Assembly (NCBI GenBank): GCA_026397725.1
Contig: JAPLUI010000282.1
Coordinates: 1 to 43,950, forward strand
Length of the DNA: 43,950 nt
Direction: 5' to 3'
Origin: Verrucomicrobiota bacterium
Lineage (GTDB): Bacteria > Verrucomicrobiota > Verrucomicrobiia > Verrucomicrobiales > Akkermansiaceae
Position numbers and translations under genes: made by a program. The notes beneath the pieces were generated by a model, which was given only the letters and a program-made list of their open reading frames with translations, did not search any database and had not been told where the DNA came from. Below, in pieces: positions 25,794-33,127 of this stretch (position 1 is the stretch's first letter; each line of letters starts with the position of its first letter).

Positions 25794-27641
25794 TCATTTG
25801 ACTCCGAAAACCGCCACACGCTGCAGCATCAGCGCCCTCGGCGAATCGTTTTGGGTTTCAAGCTTGATGAACCTGACTTGACGTCCAGGCACCCTCGCTC
25901 CGGCATCAGGATGTGTCAACGGCACCACCCACGAAGCAACCCAATCGTTCGCTTTCCAGACCTCATCCCATTTCGCGCCGTCCTCGGAAACCGACAGGAT
26001 GAGCCCTTCGGTCCGCCGCTCATCAGGACGGTTGTCGATCACGACCGCGTTGACCGTCTTGACCGCTCCGAGATCAATCTTCGCCCATGGGTTCTTCTCG
26101 TTGTCGGTATGGAATGCGAAATCCACCTTGTCGCCGGAAAAAAGCCGGGCATGGTTCGCCGCGTTATCCCATCCGCAGGTGGAACTGATCTCGAGCCTGG
26201 CGTTGTCACTGAGCAGCACGCCCAGCTCGGAAATATAATTCTTCGGCGTATGGATGGCACCGGTCACGTTGCCGGACGCGACCGGTTTCTCCATGGTCAG
26301 CTCGATCACCGTCACCGGCGTGTCGCGATCCTTTTGCGCAACCTCCAACAAGAGTTCGTCCGCGCTCTGTTTGACGGTGACCGGCACGCCGGCCAGGGTG
26401 CGTGCCGACAGCACCTTGTTAGAAATCGGGTCAAGCGCCAGCCCTTCGCGCGGCCAGTCATAGACATGCACGTACAACTTGTTGCCCAGGTGGCAGGTGC
26501 CGCCCCATGAGCCGTTGCGGTACGGGCCGCCGCGGGTGCCGTAGATGGCTTCGCCGTATTTCTTGAGCCACTCACCCATCGCGCGGGCGACCTTGGCCTC
26601 GCCCTCGGCAAAGGTGCCGTCCGGACGCGGGCCAAAGTTGAGTAACAGGTTGCCGCCGCCCGTCGTGCAACTGACCAGCATCTTGATGCAGTCATCCGGC
26701 CCCTTGAAGCCCTCCTCGCCGTGATACGACCAACCCTGCCCGACATGGATGCAGGATTCCCAGTCGCTGGAAATGTTCATCCCGCCGATATGCCCCTCGG
26801 GCGTCCCGTAGTCACCGCCGCACATCTTCGCCAGCTCGGGCGTGGCAGGGCCGCGGTCCTCGGGAGTGGCCGGCCCGCAGAAGGCGGCGGCGCGGTTGTT
26901 GACGATGAGCTTGGGTTGGAGGTCATACATCATCTCGAAGAGTTCATCGAACTTCCACTTGCCCCAGTCGCGTCCGCCGACGTGATCGAACCACATCACG
27001 TCAACCTGCCCGTAGTTCCCTAACAACTCCTTGACCTGTGCGCGGTAGAACGCGTCGTAATTCTTGTTGTCGCCGACGAGGTAGTCCGGGTGATGCCAGT
27101 CGCGGGTGGAATAATAGAGCCCGAGCTTCATCCCATACTTGTGGCAGGCCTCGGCGTAGGCCTTGACGATGTCTTTCTGGTACGGGCTGGCCATGATGTT
27201 GTAGTCGCCGGCTTTCGAGTCGAACTGCGCGAAGCCATCGTGGTGCTTGGCGATCAGCACCATGTACTTCATGCCCGACGTTTGCGCGAACTTCACCCAG
27301 GCGTCGGCGTTGTAATTCGTCGGATTGAACTGCTTGTAGTAGTTGTCGTAAACGGGATCTTCGGTGCGCGGGGTCTGGACCCCGTTGATATCCCACGGCC
27401 GGTTCGCGTCACGGCCCCAGCCGATCTCCTTCTGGCCGACGGAACAGGGTCCCCAGTGGATGAACATGCCGAACTTCGCGTCGCGGAACCACTGCATGCG
27501 CTCATCGCGCTGCTCCTGCGTTTCATGGATCTGCGGCACCTTCGACAGATCCGCCGCCCGCACCCAACTGGTTGCCAGTAAAACCGGCATGAATATCTTG
27601 ATCGCTTTCGTCATGTTTGTCATGCTATTGAGGCTTTTCAT
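25794..27641 (-). CDS. Secreted GH29 alpha-L-fucosidase with C-terminal F5/8 type C-like domain
   Basis: 615 aa from the ATG at 27641. ATG codons at 27623 and 27614 are equally plausible. The open frame continues upstream to 27878, but that part reads through a palindromic repeat and is not protein-like. An N-terminal signal peptide (IFMPVLLATSWVRAA) precedes the GH29 catalytic barrel: WFRDAKFGMFIHWG (51-64), KHHDGF (132-137) and VMWFDHVGG with the likely nucleophile Asp219. The last 130-140 residues (NPWAKIDLGAVKTVNAV onward) resemble a discoidin (F5/8 type C) carbohydrate-binding domain. GH29 enzymes release alpha-L-fucose from glycans by a retaining mechanism. The enzyme probably acts outside the cytoplasm on fucose-containing polysaccharides. 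It lies between two exported modular proteins on the same strand. Confidence 0.92.
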   Translation of the reverse strand: MKSLNSMTNMTKAIKIFMPVLLATSWVRAADLSKVPQIHETQEQRDERMQWFRDAKFGMFIHWGPCSVGQKEIGWGRDANRPWDINGVQTPRTEDPVYDNYYKQFNPTNYNADAWVKFAQTSGMKYMVLIAKHHDGFAQFDSKAGDYNIMASPYQKDIVKAYAEACHKYGMKLGLYYSTRDWHHPDYLVGDNKNYDAFYRAQVKELLGNYGQVDVMWFDHVGGRDWGKWKFDELFEMMYDLQPKLIVNNRAAAFCGPATPEDRGPATPELAKMCGGDYGTPEGHIGGMNISSDWESCIHVGQGWSYHGEEGFKGPDDCIKMLVSCTTGGGNLLLNFGPRPDGTFAEGEAKVARAMGEWLKKYGEAIYGTRGGPYRNGSWGGTCHLGNKLYVHVYDWPREGLALDPISNKVLSARTLAGVPVTVKQSADELLLEVAQKDRDTPVTVIELTMEKPVASGNVTGAIHTPKNYISELGVLLSDNARLEISSTCGWDNAANHARLFSGDKVDFAFHTDNEKNPWAKIDLGAVKTVNAVVIDNRPDERRTEGLILSVSEDGAKWDEVWKANDWVASWVVPLTHPDAGARVPGRQVRFIKLETQNDSPRALMLQRVAVFGVK

Positions 27642-28065
27642 CTGATCGTTGATTCTATTTCGGAATTGTCGGTGACTCTGGAAACTGCAGAAATCATAGT
27701 CCCAAAATGGTAGGGCGGACCGGCCCTGGTCCGCCGTGGCTGCCCGCCTGCGGCGGGAAAGTCGGCGCTGCGGGCCGCATCGCCCTACCGTTCCCACGGG
27801 ATTTCGATTTTCCTGACAGGCGCCAAGCATGAAATGCCACGACAAAAGCACAAGCGAAATGATGGACGGAGGTGGCATGAAGTTGCGGGGCCGCCGGTGT
27901 GCACCGGCGACCCCGCGGAGATCCGGAGAAAACCCATTAATCCCGGAAAGTTGTCACGCGTCGTCAGAATCAGTCTGAAAGTCGGAAGGTCCAAAGGTCG
28001 AATCGTCGGGAGACCGGTCGATTCGATTCTCGATTCGATCTTCGATCTCCCGTCTCGCCGATTCC
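27642..28065. other. Intergenic region with several palindromes
   Basis: No gene is supported here. It contains a family A palindrome (27714-27735) that begins a longer element bounded by inverted TAGGGCG and CGCCCTA ends (27711-27786), a GC-rich hairpin with GCCGGTG (27893-27899) and CACCGGC (27902-27908), and a GATTCGATT-rich low-complexity stretch near 28010-28050 flanked by GGGAGA and TCTCCC. These look like dispersed noncoding repeats. The hairpin at 27893 is 150 bp past the 839-aa gene and could help terminate it. Confidence 0.5.
27711..27786. repeat. Palindromic repeat, family A (GGCGGACC core), composite copy
   Basis: GGCGGACC (27714-27721) and GGTCCGCC (27728-27735) form a hairpin. 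The whole element has inverted outer ends TAGGGCG and CGCCCTA. The same core occurs at 30832-30853 and at 43500-43521. Confidence 0.7.
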
Positions 28066-30585
28066 TCACGGTGCGGGCGTGACTTTGAGGCGGGCGAAGC
28101 ATGTTGGACCAAGGTCGGGCAAGGTGAATTTGACGGAGGTCCCGTTGTCCTCGACGCCACTGGTGGCGGTGGTCCAGCCACCGTCGCCGGGCACGATTTC
28201 GTCCTGCAGGTTGGTGGAGATTTGCACCACATAGCTGCCGCTGAAGGTCGCGCTCTTCGGCCAGGTGATCGTCTTGAAACCGCCGATGATCTCCACCGTG
28301 GGAAGCGCGGTGAAGGAGAGATCGCCCTTGGCAACGCCCATGAAGTATTCCACGCCGTTTTGCACGCCGTCATGATCGTAATCATCACTTGCGGCTTGGG
28401 GCGCGGGCGCGTTGGTGCTGGCCCAATCGGCGTAGGATCCGGGCACCACCGACCCGGGCGTCACGCTGACATTGCTGACGTTGTCGAGCCATAACCTGCC
28501 GCTCACCTGCGTGAATCGAAGGCTGAGATTGCCCGTGACCGCGATTGTCTGGGTCAACGTATAGGGCACCCAGGTGCCATTATTCTGGGGATTGATAAAG
28601 GTCTGGCTGTACTCTGTGGGACCGGCCCCAACCAGGAATGCGGCAGCGATCTCCCCCGGAGCTGTGTCACTCATCACGTGGAATGTCACTGAAAGGGTGT
28701 CTCCAGCGTTGACGGAGTTGTGTAGATCCTGTTTTACCCAACCCCCTTGATCACATAGGTTCATGATCCAATTGCCAAGCTGGGGGGAAGCTACGGGTCC
28801 CTGTGACAGGCGACCGTAATTGCCAGTGGAGGTAGTCCACGGGGCTCCGACAAATGCCCAACCACCAGCGGTCCAGTCCGCGTTTGTTCCATCATTTGGA
28901 TTGTGGGGCGTTGGGTCCTCGAAGCCCCCGTTGAGCACCAGTATGTCTGGCGTGACGGTGATCGCCATGGTCGCATCAGCGCTGAAGTCCATCCCATCGC
29001 TCACCTGGAAATTGAACGAGTCGGGTCCGCTGTAGTCCGCGTTTGGCGTGTAGGTGAGGGTCCAGATACTGGCCACTGGAATTACCTCGCCTAAGCTGAC
29101 GGGCGTCCCGCCCAGGTTCAGTGTGCCGGCCGGGAGAGCGGTCACCACCTTGATCGCACTCAACGTGTCGCCGCTATCGGCATCCGAGAACGGGAAGTTT
29201 GCCGCCGTGAACGTCTTGACGGTGTTCATTCTCAGAGTCACCGAGCCGCCGGTGGAGGCGGGCACTTGGTTGACCGTTATCGTGATCGCCATGACCGCAT
29301 CCGCGCTGAAGGCAGTTCCATCGCTCACCTGGAAATCGAACGAGTCGGCTCCGCTGTAGCCCATGGTTGGCGTGTAGGTGAGTGCCAGGATATCGCCCGC
29401 GGAAACCACATCGTTTTCGCTGACGGGTGCCCCGTACAGATTCAGGATGCCCGTGGCCGGGAGCGTGGTCACCTTGATCGCACCCAGCGTGTCGCCGGTA
29501 TCGACATCCGAGAACTGGAAGTTTGCCGCCGCGAACGTCTTGACGGTGTTTGACTTCATGCTCACCGAACCGCCGGTGGAGGTGGGTGGATCGTTGTCCG
29601 GCGTCACATTCACCGTCATATCCGCGTCGGCGACGCTCCAAAGGTTGTTCTCACTCTTGACCTTGATCCCAATCCACGCGTAAGGAGTGCCGTTCCCGTT
29701 CGTTGCTGACTGATAGGTCAGCTTGCCGATGTCGACCGCCGCAACCGTAAGCGGTAGCTCTCCACTCAACACGATGGCGCCGTCATTCTTCAGCGTGCCG
29801 AGCAACGGGAGCGAGGTGATCTTCACGGCGGCGAGCGGGCTTTGGGGGTCATTCGGATCCGCGTAGCCGAAATTCTCCGCGGCCAGCGCAATTTCCGTGT
29901 CCTCCACCGCGTTCAGCGTGGCATTGGTTGAGGTCGGCTCACCGCTAGGCGGTGCCGCGGGCGTCACGGTGACATTGCTGATTTTGTCGAGCCATGGCCT
30001 GCCGCTCACCCGTTTGAATTTAAGGCTGAGATTGCCCGAGTTCCCAATGGTCTTGGTCAACGTATAGGGCGCCCAGGTGTCCGGTGCCAGGCCGGTCGCG
30101 TCAAAGTCAAAGGTGTACGGTGTGGTGCCGACAATGAATGTGGCAGCGATGACCCCCCCGACATTGGATTTTTCTCTCCCAACGTAGAATGTCACCGCAA
30201 GGGTGTCTCCCGAGTTGACGGTGGTCAGCAGATCCTGAGTGATTGATTCACTGGGATTATCAGTGCAGTTGGCGAACCAAGTGCCGTCCGCGGCGCTGGT
30301 AAAAAAGCTACTATCATAGGTCTGCCCCCACCATGTCGTGGTCGGATGCCAGACTGCGGCAATCGCAGCCCAAGGACCACCAGCTGTGCCACCCGGCGTC
30401 TCGAAGCTCGGATCCTGCACGGTGATGGTGGTGTCCGCCGAGGCGAGCGGCGCACTGAGCCCGATGGCCGCCATGGCCAACCCGCAGAGCCTGCGCATGG
30501 GTCGGATTTTCCTTGGCGTGGTGGTTTGGCCCGGGGGTGCGATGTTGGGCGTGTTCGGGTTGTGATGCATGGAGGTGTCTTTCAT
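28066..30585 (-). CDS. Exported modular protein sharing modules with the giant surface protein
   Basis: 839 aa from the ATG at 30585. A shorter start at 30498 (MRRLCGLAMAAIG) has an AAGGA 11-15 nt upstream and is a good alternative. The frame stays open to 31035, but that part reads through palindromes. A signal peptide ends near ASAD. Domains, approximate: NGSFE-type jelly-roll-like domain (48-208, VQDPSFETPGG), cadherin-like repeat A (213-323), cadherin-like repeats B1 and B2 (325-433, 437-543, VKTFAAANFQFSDVDTGD), a second NGSFE-type domain (545-708) and a C-terminal module (712-839) with YDHDGVQNGVEYFMG and a final FARLKV. The repeats and C-terminus match the giant protein, in part almost base for base (28770-28930 against 17480-17640). 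It is probably a surface or secreted glycan-binding protein working with the neighbouring fucosidase. No enzyme domain was recognised. Confidence 0.82.
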   Translation of the reverse strand: MKDTSMHHNPNTPNIAPPGQTTTPRKIRPMRRLCGLAMAAIGLSAPLASADTTITVQDPSFETPGGTAGGPWAAIAAVWHPTTTWWGQTYDSSFFTSAADGTWFANCTDNPSESITQDLLTTVNSGDTLAVTFYVGREKSNVGGVIAATFIVGTTPYTFDFDATGLAPDTWAPYTLTKTIGNSGNLSLKFKRVSGRPWLDKISNVTVTPAAPPSGEPTSTNATLNAVEDTEIALAAENFGYADPNDPQSPLAAVKITSLPLLGTLKNDGAIVLSGELPLTVAAVDIGKLTYQSATNGNGTPYAWIGIKVKSENNLWSVADADMTVNVTPDNDPPTSTGGSVSMKSNTVKTFAAANFQFSDVDTGDTLGAIKVTTLPATGILNLYGAPVSENDVVSAGDILALTYTPTMGYSGADSFDFQVSDGTAFSADAVMAITITVNQVPASTGGSVTLRMNTVKTFTAANFPFSDADSGDTLSAIKVVTALPAGTLNLGGTPVSLGEVIPVASIWTLTYTPNADYSGPDSFNFQVSDGMDFSADATMAITVTPDILVLNGGFEDPTPHNPNDGTNADWTAGGWAFVGAPWTTSTGNYGRLSQGPVASPQLGNWIMNLCDQGGWVKQDLHNSVNAGDTLSVTFHVMSDTAPGEIAAAFLVGAGPTEYSQTFINPQNNGTWVPYTLTQTIAVTGNLSLRFTQVSGRLWLDNVSNVSVTPGSVVPGSYADWASTNAPAPQAASDDYDHDGVQNGVEYFMGVAKGDLSFTALPTVEIIGGFKTITWPKSATFSGSYVVQISTNLQDEIVPGDGGWTTATSGVEDNGTSVKFTLPDLGPTCFARLKVTPAP

Positions 30586-30831
30586 GGCGTTATTCTCTGT
30601 TGGTTGTTCTAACAGGCTGCTGACCCGACCCGCGCGGGCGTGCCGCGGATGCGGGTTTCGAAGCAGGAACCGGTGGTTTTGGCATGGGCGGTATTGATGA
30701 TTTCCGTTCGGTTGGGCTGGGGTTTCGCTTCTACCGGTGCGGTCGAAGCGAACTCTAGCGGTGCGGCGGCGAACCGGGAACCACAAAAACGGGTGACAAA
30801 CGGGTGACAAACGCGCCTGGGAAGATGGTAG

Positions 30832-30853
30832 GGCGGACCGGCCTCGGTCCGCC
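30832..30853. repeat. Palindromic repeat, family A
   Basis: GGCGGACCG, loop GCCT, CGGTCCGCC: a perfect 9-bp stem with a 4-nt loop, preceded by GGTAG. The copy at 43500-43521 is the same element in the opposite orientation (loop AGGC). Confidence 0.8.
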
Positions 30854-30930
30854 GGTTTGTCCGCTCGCAAGGGCGGTGCCCAAGCACGGAACATGGGCCG
30901 CACATGAGATGTTTCGCCCGCAGGGGAAGT

Positions 30931-30958
30931 TAGGGACAAGCGAGGCCGCTTGTCCCTA
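30931..30958. repeat. Perfect 12-bp-stem palindrome, family C
   Basis: TAGGGACAAGCG, loop AGGC, CGCTTGTCCCTA. The stem is perfect and the flanks (GT before, CC after) are like those of family A copies. Only one copy was found in this window. No T-run follows, so it is a repeat more than a terminator. Confidence 0.7.
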
Positions 30959-30959
30959 C

Positions 30960-31027
30960 CTTTTGCGGCTGGTTGGCTTGATGGAAGCGGGCCACGGCTT
31001 CGCGCCGGGTGTGGACGTGGAGTTTTT
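30960..31027 (-). pseudogene. LuxR/NarL-type HTH C-terminal relic (second copy)
   Basis: On the minus strand one frame reads KKLHVHTRREAVARFHQA, matching the final recognition-helix region of LuxR-family response regulators. It continues as NQPQK and then runs into the family C palindrome. Nothing upstream in frame resembles the rest of a regulator. Its DNA (GGCTTGATGGAAGCGGGCC and flanks) is shared with the copy at 14578-14690, so a gene tail has been duplicated or two regulators decayed. Confidence 0.5.
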
Positions 31028-31029
31028 TC

Positions 31030-31079
31030 GCACAAAAATTCGTTCGTTAGGGTTTGCTTTGCACAGAAATTCGTTCATT
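31030..31079 (+). promoter_or_regulatory. Two direct repeats in front of hicAB, candidate HicB operator
   Basis: GCACAAAAATTCGTTCGTT (31030-31048) and GCACAGAAATTCGTTCATT (31061-31079) are 19-bp direct repeats with two mismatches, spaced 31 bp apart (about three helical turns). The second ends 9 bp before the hicA GTG. HicB antitoxins with a C-terminal HTH repress their own operon, so these are good operator candidates. This is inferred from position and sequence only. Confidence 0.5.
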
Positions 31080-31088
31080 CTTCCCTGC

Positions 31089-31331
31089 GTGAGCCGTGCG
31101 GACAAGTTGAAGGCCAAGATCATGAACCCTGAGCAGGTTCACAATGTGACCTTCGAGGAAGCCGTGTCGGTGCTCGAACGTGACGGATTTGTCAACTTCG
31201 GCGGCAAGGGCAGCCATACCGGTTTTCGTCATCCTGACGGTCGCAAGATCACCCTGCCTCGCCACGGTTCGATCCTCAAGCCCGCATACATCCGCCAAAT
31301 CGGCGAACTCCTCAAATCATCCACACCATGA
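31089..31331 (+). CDS. hicA: HicA family mRNA interferase toxin
   Basis: 80 aa from a GTG at 31089. HicA proteins usually begin M-S-R-x-D-K-L, and this frame gives VSRADKLKAKI there, so I prefer it to the internal ATG at 31122. HicA has a double-stranded-RNA-binding-like fold and cleaves mRNA. The catalytic His is His43 in GGKGSHTGFRHPDG, and the usual ITLPRHG and LKPAYIRQI segments follow. The stop overlaps the hicB start (ATGA at 31328-31331), so toxin and antitoxin are translationally coupled. Length and residues are normal for the family, so it is probably functional. Confidence 0.92.
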   Translation: MSRADKLKAKIMNPEQVHNVTFEEAVSVLERDGFVNFGGKGSHTGFRHPDGRKITLPRHGSILKPAYIRQIGELLKSSTP

Positions 31332-31678
31332 AATATCTCATCAAAATCCACTGGTCCGAAGAGGACTCCGCTTACCTCGCCACAGTGCCGGCCCTGCGCG
31401 GCTGCATTTCCCACGGCGACAGCTATCAGGAGGCCATGGTCAACATTCAGGAGGCCGCCGAGCTTTGGCTTGAAATGGCGCGGCAATACCGTGACCCCAT
31501 CCCGGAGCCGGACCTTGCGGCGGAGGAAATCACCCGTCTTGCTCCTCTGCTCAACGTTTCCAAGCTCGCCCGCCTTTCCGGGGTGAATTCCCACACGCTG
31601 GCCACCAAACTCCGCCGGGGCACCCGCTTCACGGCTGACGAGTCCCAGCGCATCCTCGGGGCGATTCACGGTGTCTGA
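31328..31678 (+). CDS. hicB: HicB family antitoxin with C-terminal HTH
   Basis: 116 aa. The N-terminal half (MKYLIKIHWSEEDSAYLATV, GCISHGDSYQEAMVNIQEA) is the partially degraded RNase-H-like HicB domain that blocks HicA. The C-terminal part (about 73-112, LNVSKLARLSGVNSHTLATKL) is an Xre-type helix-turn-helix that would bind the operon promoter. It overlaps hicA by 4 bp. It neutralises HicA and probably represses the operon through the repeats at 31030-31079. The gene looks complete. Confidence 0.93.
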   Translation: MKYLIKIHWSEEDSAYLATVPALRGCISHGDSYQEAMVNIQEAAELWLEMARQYRDPIPEPDLAAEEITRLAPLLNVSKLARLSGVNSHTLATKLRRGTRFTADESQRILGAIHGV

Positions 31679-31681
31679 TGC

Positions 31682-31810
31682 CACAGCCATCTGTATGTGG
31701 ACGGCCAGGTGCGGGTCTATCACGGTGCGGGCGCCCTGCTGCCCAAGCGCTATGTCTCGCGCGAACGGCGCTGCCTGCGAGGCACCATCGATTACCGGGT
31801 CACAGGCCGC
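31682..31810 (+). pseudogene. Internal fragment of a transposase-like protein
   Basis: Directly after hicB one frame reads HSHLYVDGQVRVYHG, LLPKRYVSRERRCLRGTIDY and then loses meaning. This matches, from memory, the segment YVDGHVRVYHG...LPRHYVARQRLCLRATTDYW found in a group of PVC and planctomycete transposases. About 40 codons survive, with no start and no flanking terminal repeats visible. The family assignment is moderate. Confidence 0.5.
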
Positions 31811-31854
31811 GGCGGACACCCGGCGCAAGATCCGCAAGCACCAGGTGTTCCAAG

Positions 31855-32097
31855 GCGGTCGAAGCGCTGGGCACCTTGTTCGGCACCTGCTGGCAACCGC
31901 ACTATCGTTATGCCCGGCGGCTCGGCCGAAGCGTGCCGGAGGCGGAGGGTTTGGTGCAGGGATTCTTCGCCAAGCTGCTGGAACAAAACGGCCTGCGCCT
32001 CGCCGAGCGCGACATCAAGCCGGAGAATCTGTTGTTAGACCGCGACGAACGGGTGAAGGTGGCTGACTCCGGACTGGCAAGAATTGTAGCGAGTTGT
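31855..32097 (+). pseudogene. In-frame chimera of an ECF sigma factor and a Ser/Thr kinase (relic)
   Basis: One open frame starts with VEALGTLFGTCWQPHYRYARR and GLVQGFFAKLLE, matching residues about 32-80 of the intact sigma factor at 33128 (LEALGALCGTYWQPLYRYARR, LVQGFFTHLIE). At about 32005 it switches without a frameshift to RDIKPENLLLDRDERVKVADSGLARIVA, matching the catalytic loop and DFG region of the kinase at 33917. The DFG motif has become DSG. It looks like an internal deletion in a duplicate sigma-kinase gene pair that fused the two genes and removed everything between. It then decays after GLARIVAS. Confidence 0.8.
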
Positions 32098-32351
32098 GCG
32101 ACCTGCGTGCCGACGAGACTTTGGTGGAAGGCGACCTCGCGGCCGTTAGATGCACCGGACCGGGTGCGCTTCAAGGGATGGGCCTGGTTCATTTCTTCGG
32201 GCAAACCGGCGATGGCTGGCGCAATCTCTCGCTGCGAGATTCATCCGTTAGCACACCGTGGTCGCAACACCTGGCCGATATGAAAACCCGGATTCAGAAA
32301 GATAACTCCCATAACTCTCCTCCTTCCGAACCGGATCAGGATGCCAAATGA
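32094..32351 (+). pseudogene. Coherent but unassigned gene fragment
   Basis: An open frame of up to 85 codons overlaps the end of the sigma-kinase relic. Its central part (LVEGDLAAVRCTGPG, MGLVHFFGQTGDGWRNLSLR) has normal protein character, and it ends at a stop just before the next gene. No start with a ribosome site was seen, and I do not recognise the family. It may be the C-terminal remnant of a gene downstream of the lost kinase copy. Confidence 0.3.
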
Positions 32352-32371
32352 TCCCGCCAACCTAACACATT

Positions 32372-32797
32372 ATGCAACGCAACACCACCATCATCGCCGG
32401 CACCGCCGTGCTGTGGCTCGGGACTCTGACCGGAGCCTTCTATCTGGGAAGGAATCACGACCCGTCCCATGGCGGCAGTGCCTCGTCCGGTCCATTCAGC
32501 GCGGCGGAATCCAGTGGCGGAAATTCCGCCGGCCGCAACAACAGGGAAGGGCGAAGTTCCCGCGACCGGGAGCCGGAGGCCAAACCGCTCACCGTCAAAC
32601 AAATCCTGGCCAAAATGAAAGCCACGATGCGCGGTGGGGCGATGCAAAACCCGGCGTCCATGATGAAGGTCATGGGCCTGCTGGACAAGATCCGGCCGCA
32701 AGACGTGCAGGAGGTGCTCGCCGAGGCGGCGGCCATGACCGACCCGCAGCAAAAGATGATGCTTTCGATGTGCCTGTTAGCCAAGTGGGCTGAGTGA
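32372..32797 (+). CDS. Membrane-anchored small protein, possibly truncated
   Basis: 141 aa. Residues about 5-25 form a hydrophobic N-terminal anchor (TIIAGTAVLWLGTLTGAFYLG), followed by a Ser/Gly/Arg/Glu-rich linker (to about 70) and a helical part (TVKQILAKMKATMRG, DVQEVLAEAAAMTDPQQKMMLSMCLLAKWAE). The last 35 residues look like the first helical repeat of longer verrucomicrobial proteins that continue after AKWAE, so this copy may be cut short by its TGA. It lies 330 bp upstream of the ECF sigma factor on the same strand. Function is unknown. Confidence 0.55.
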   Translation: MQRNTTIIAGTAVLWLGTLTGAFYLGRNHDPSHGGSASSGPFSAAESSGGNSAGRNNREGRSSRDREPEAKPLTVKQILAKMKATMRGGAMQNPASMMKVMGLLDKIRPQDVQEVLAEAAAMTDPQQKMMLSMCLLAKWAE

Positions 32798-33127
32798 AGT
32801 ATCCCCGCCAATACGAACCAGTCCTCAACCGGCACGCCGGGCAAAACGCCATCTGCCGCCTTGCGGAGGGCCGCCGCAAGCAAGACCGCATGGACGACGC
32901 CATCAAACTCTTCCAGCGCATCCCATCAAAATTCCCGGATTGCATGTTTCATGGCCGACCATCAAAGCCAGGATCAGCGCGGCGGTGGCGTCTCTCGTCT
33001 GAAGATCCCGGTCCCCTCCCGCCCGCGCGGGCGAGATGCGCATGTGCTGTCAATTTCACCGGATTCTATCGAACTCAAGGAATTCGTGTAACATCCTCGC
33101 CGATTCGTGGTAGGGAAGCCGCAGCCC
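32798..33127 (+). other. Gap before the sigma factor gene, no supportable gene
   Basis: A short open frame begins right after the previous stop (KYPRQYEPVLNRHAG, RMDDAIKLFQRI) and has some protein character, but it has no recognisable family and no clear start. A GC-rich palindrome GCCCGCGCGGGC lies at 33018-33029. The promoter of the sigma factor gene is probably in the AT-richer stretch 33050-33105, but I cannot place it. Confidence 0.4.

Larger units (their letters stand above)
30586..31088. other. Divergent intergenic region upstream of hicAB
   Basis: This gap separates the minus-strand exported-protein gene from plus-strand hicAB, so promoters for both must lie here. I cannot place them confidently. 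It contains a family A palindrome (30832-30853), a perfect 12-bp-stem palindrome (30931-30958), a LuxR-tail relic (about 30960-31027) and two direct repeats in front of hicA (31030-31048, 31061-31079). Confidence 0.6.

Noticed and set aside
25354..25881. Overlapping open frames on both strands across the 54-bp array (147 and 133 codons)
   Set aside because: They exist only because the repeat unit is a multiple of three. The peptides are pure repeat translation and run into the neighbouring genes.
27642..27878. N-terminal extension of the fucosidase to 27878
   Set aside because: It translates a palindromic repeat, and a normal signal peptide starts at the internal ATG codons 27641-27614.
30586..31035. 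N-terminal extension of the 839-aa protein to 31035
   Set aside because: It translates the family A and C palindromes and the LuxR relic in a wrong frame. The signal peptide lies downstream of 30585.
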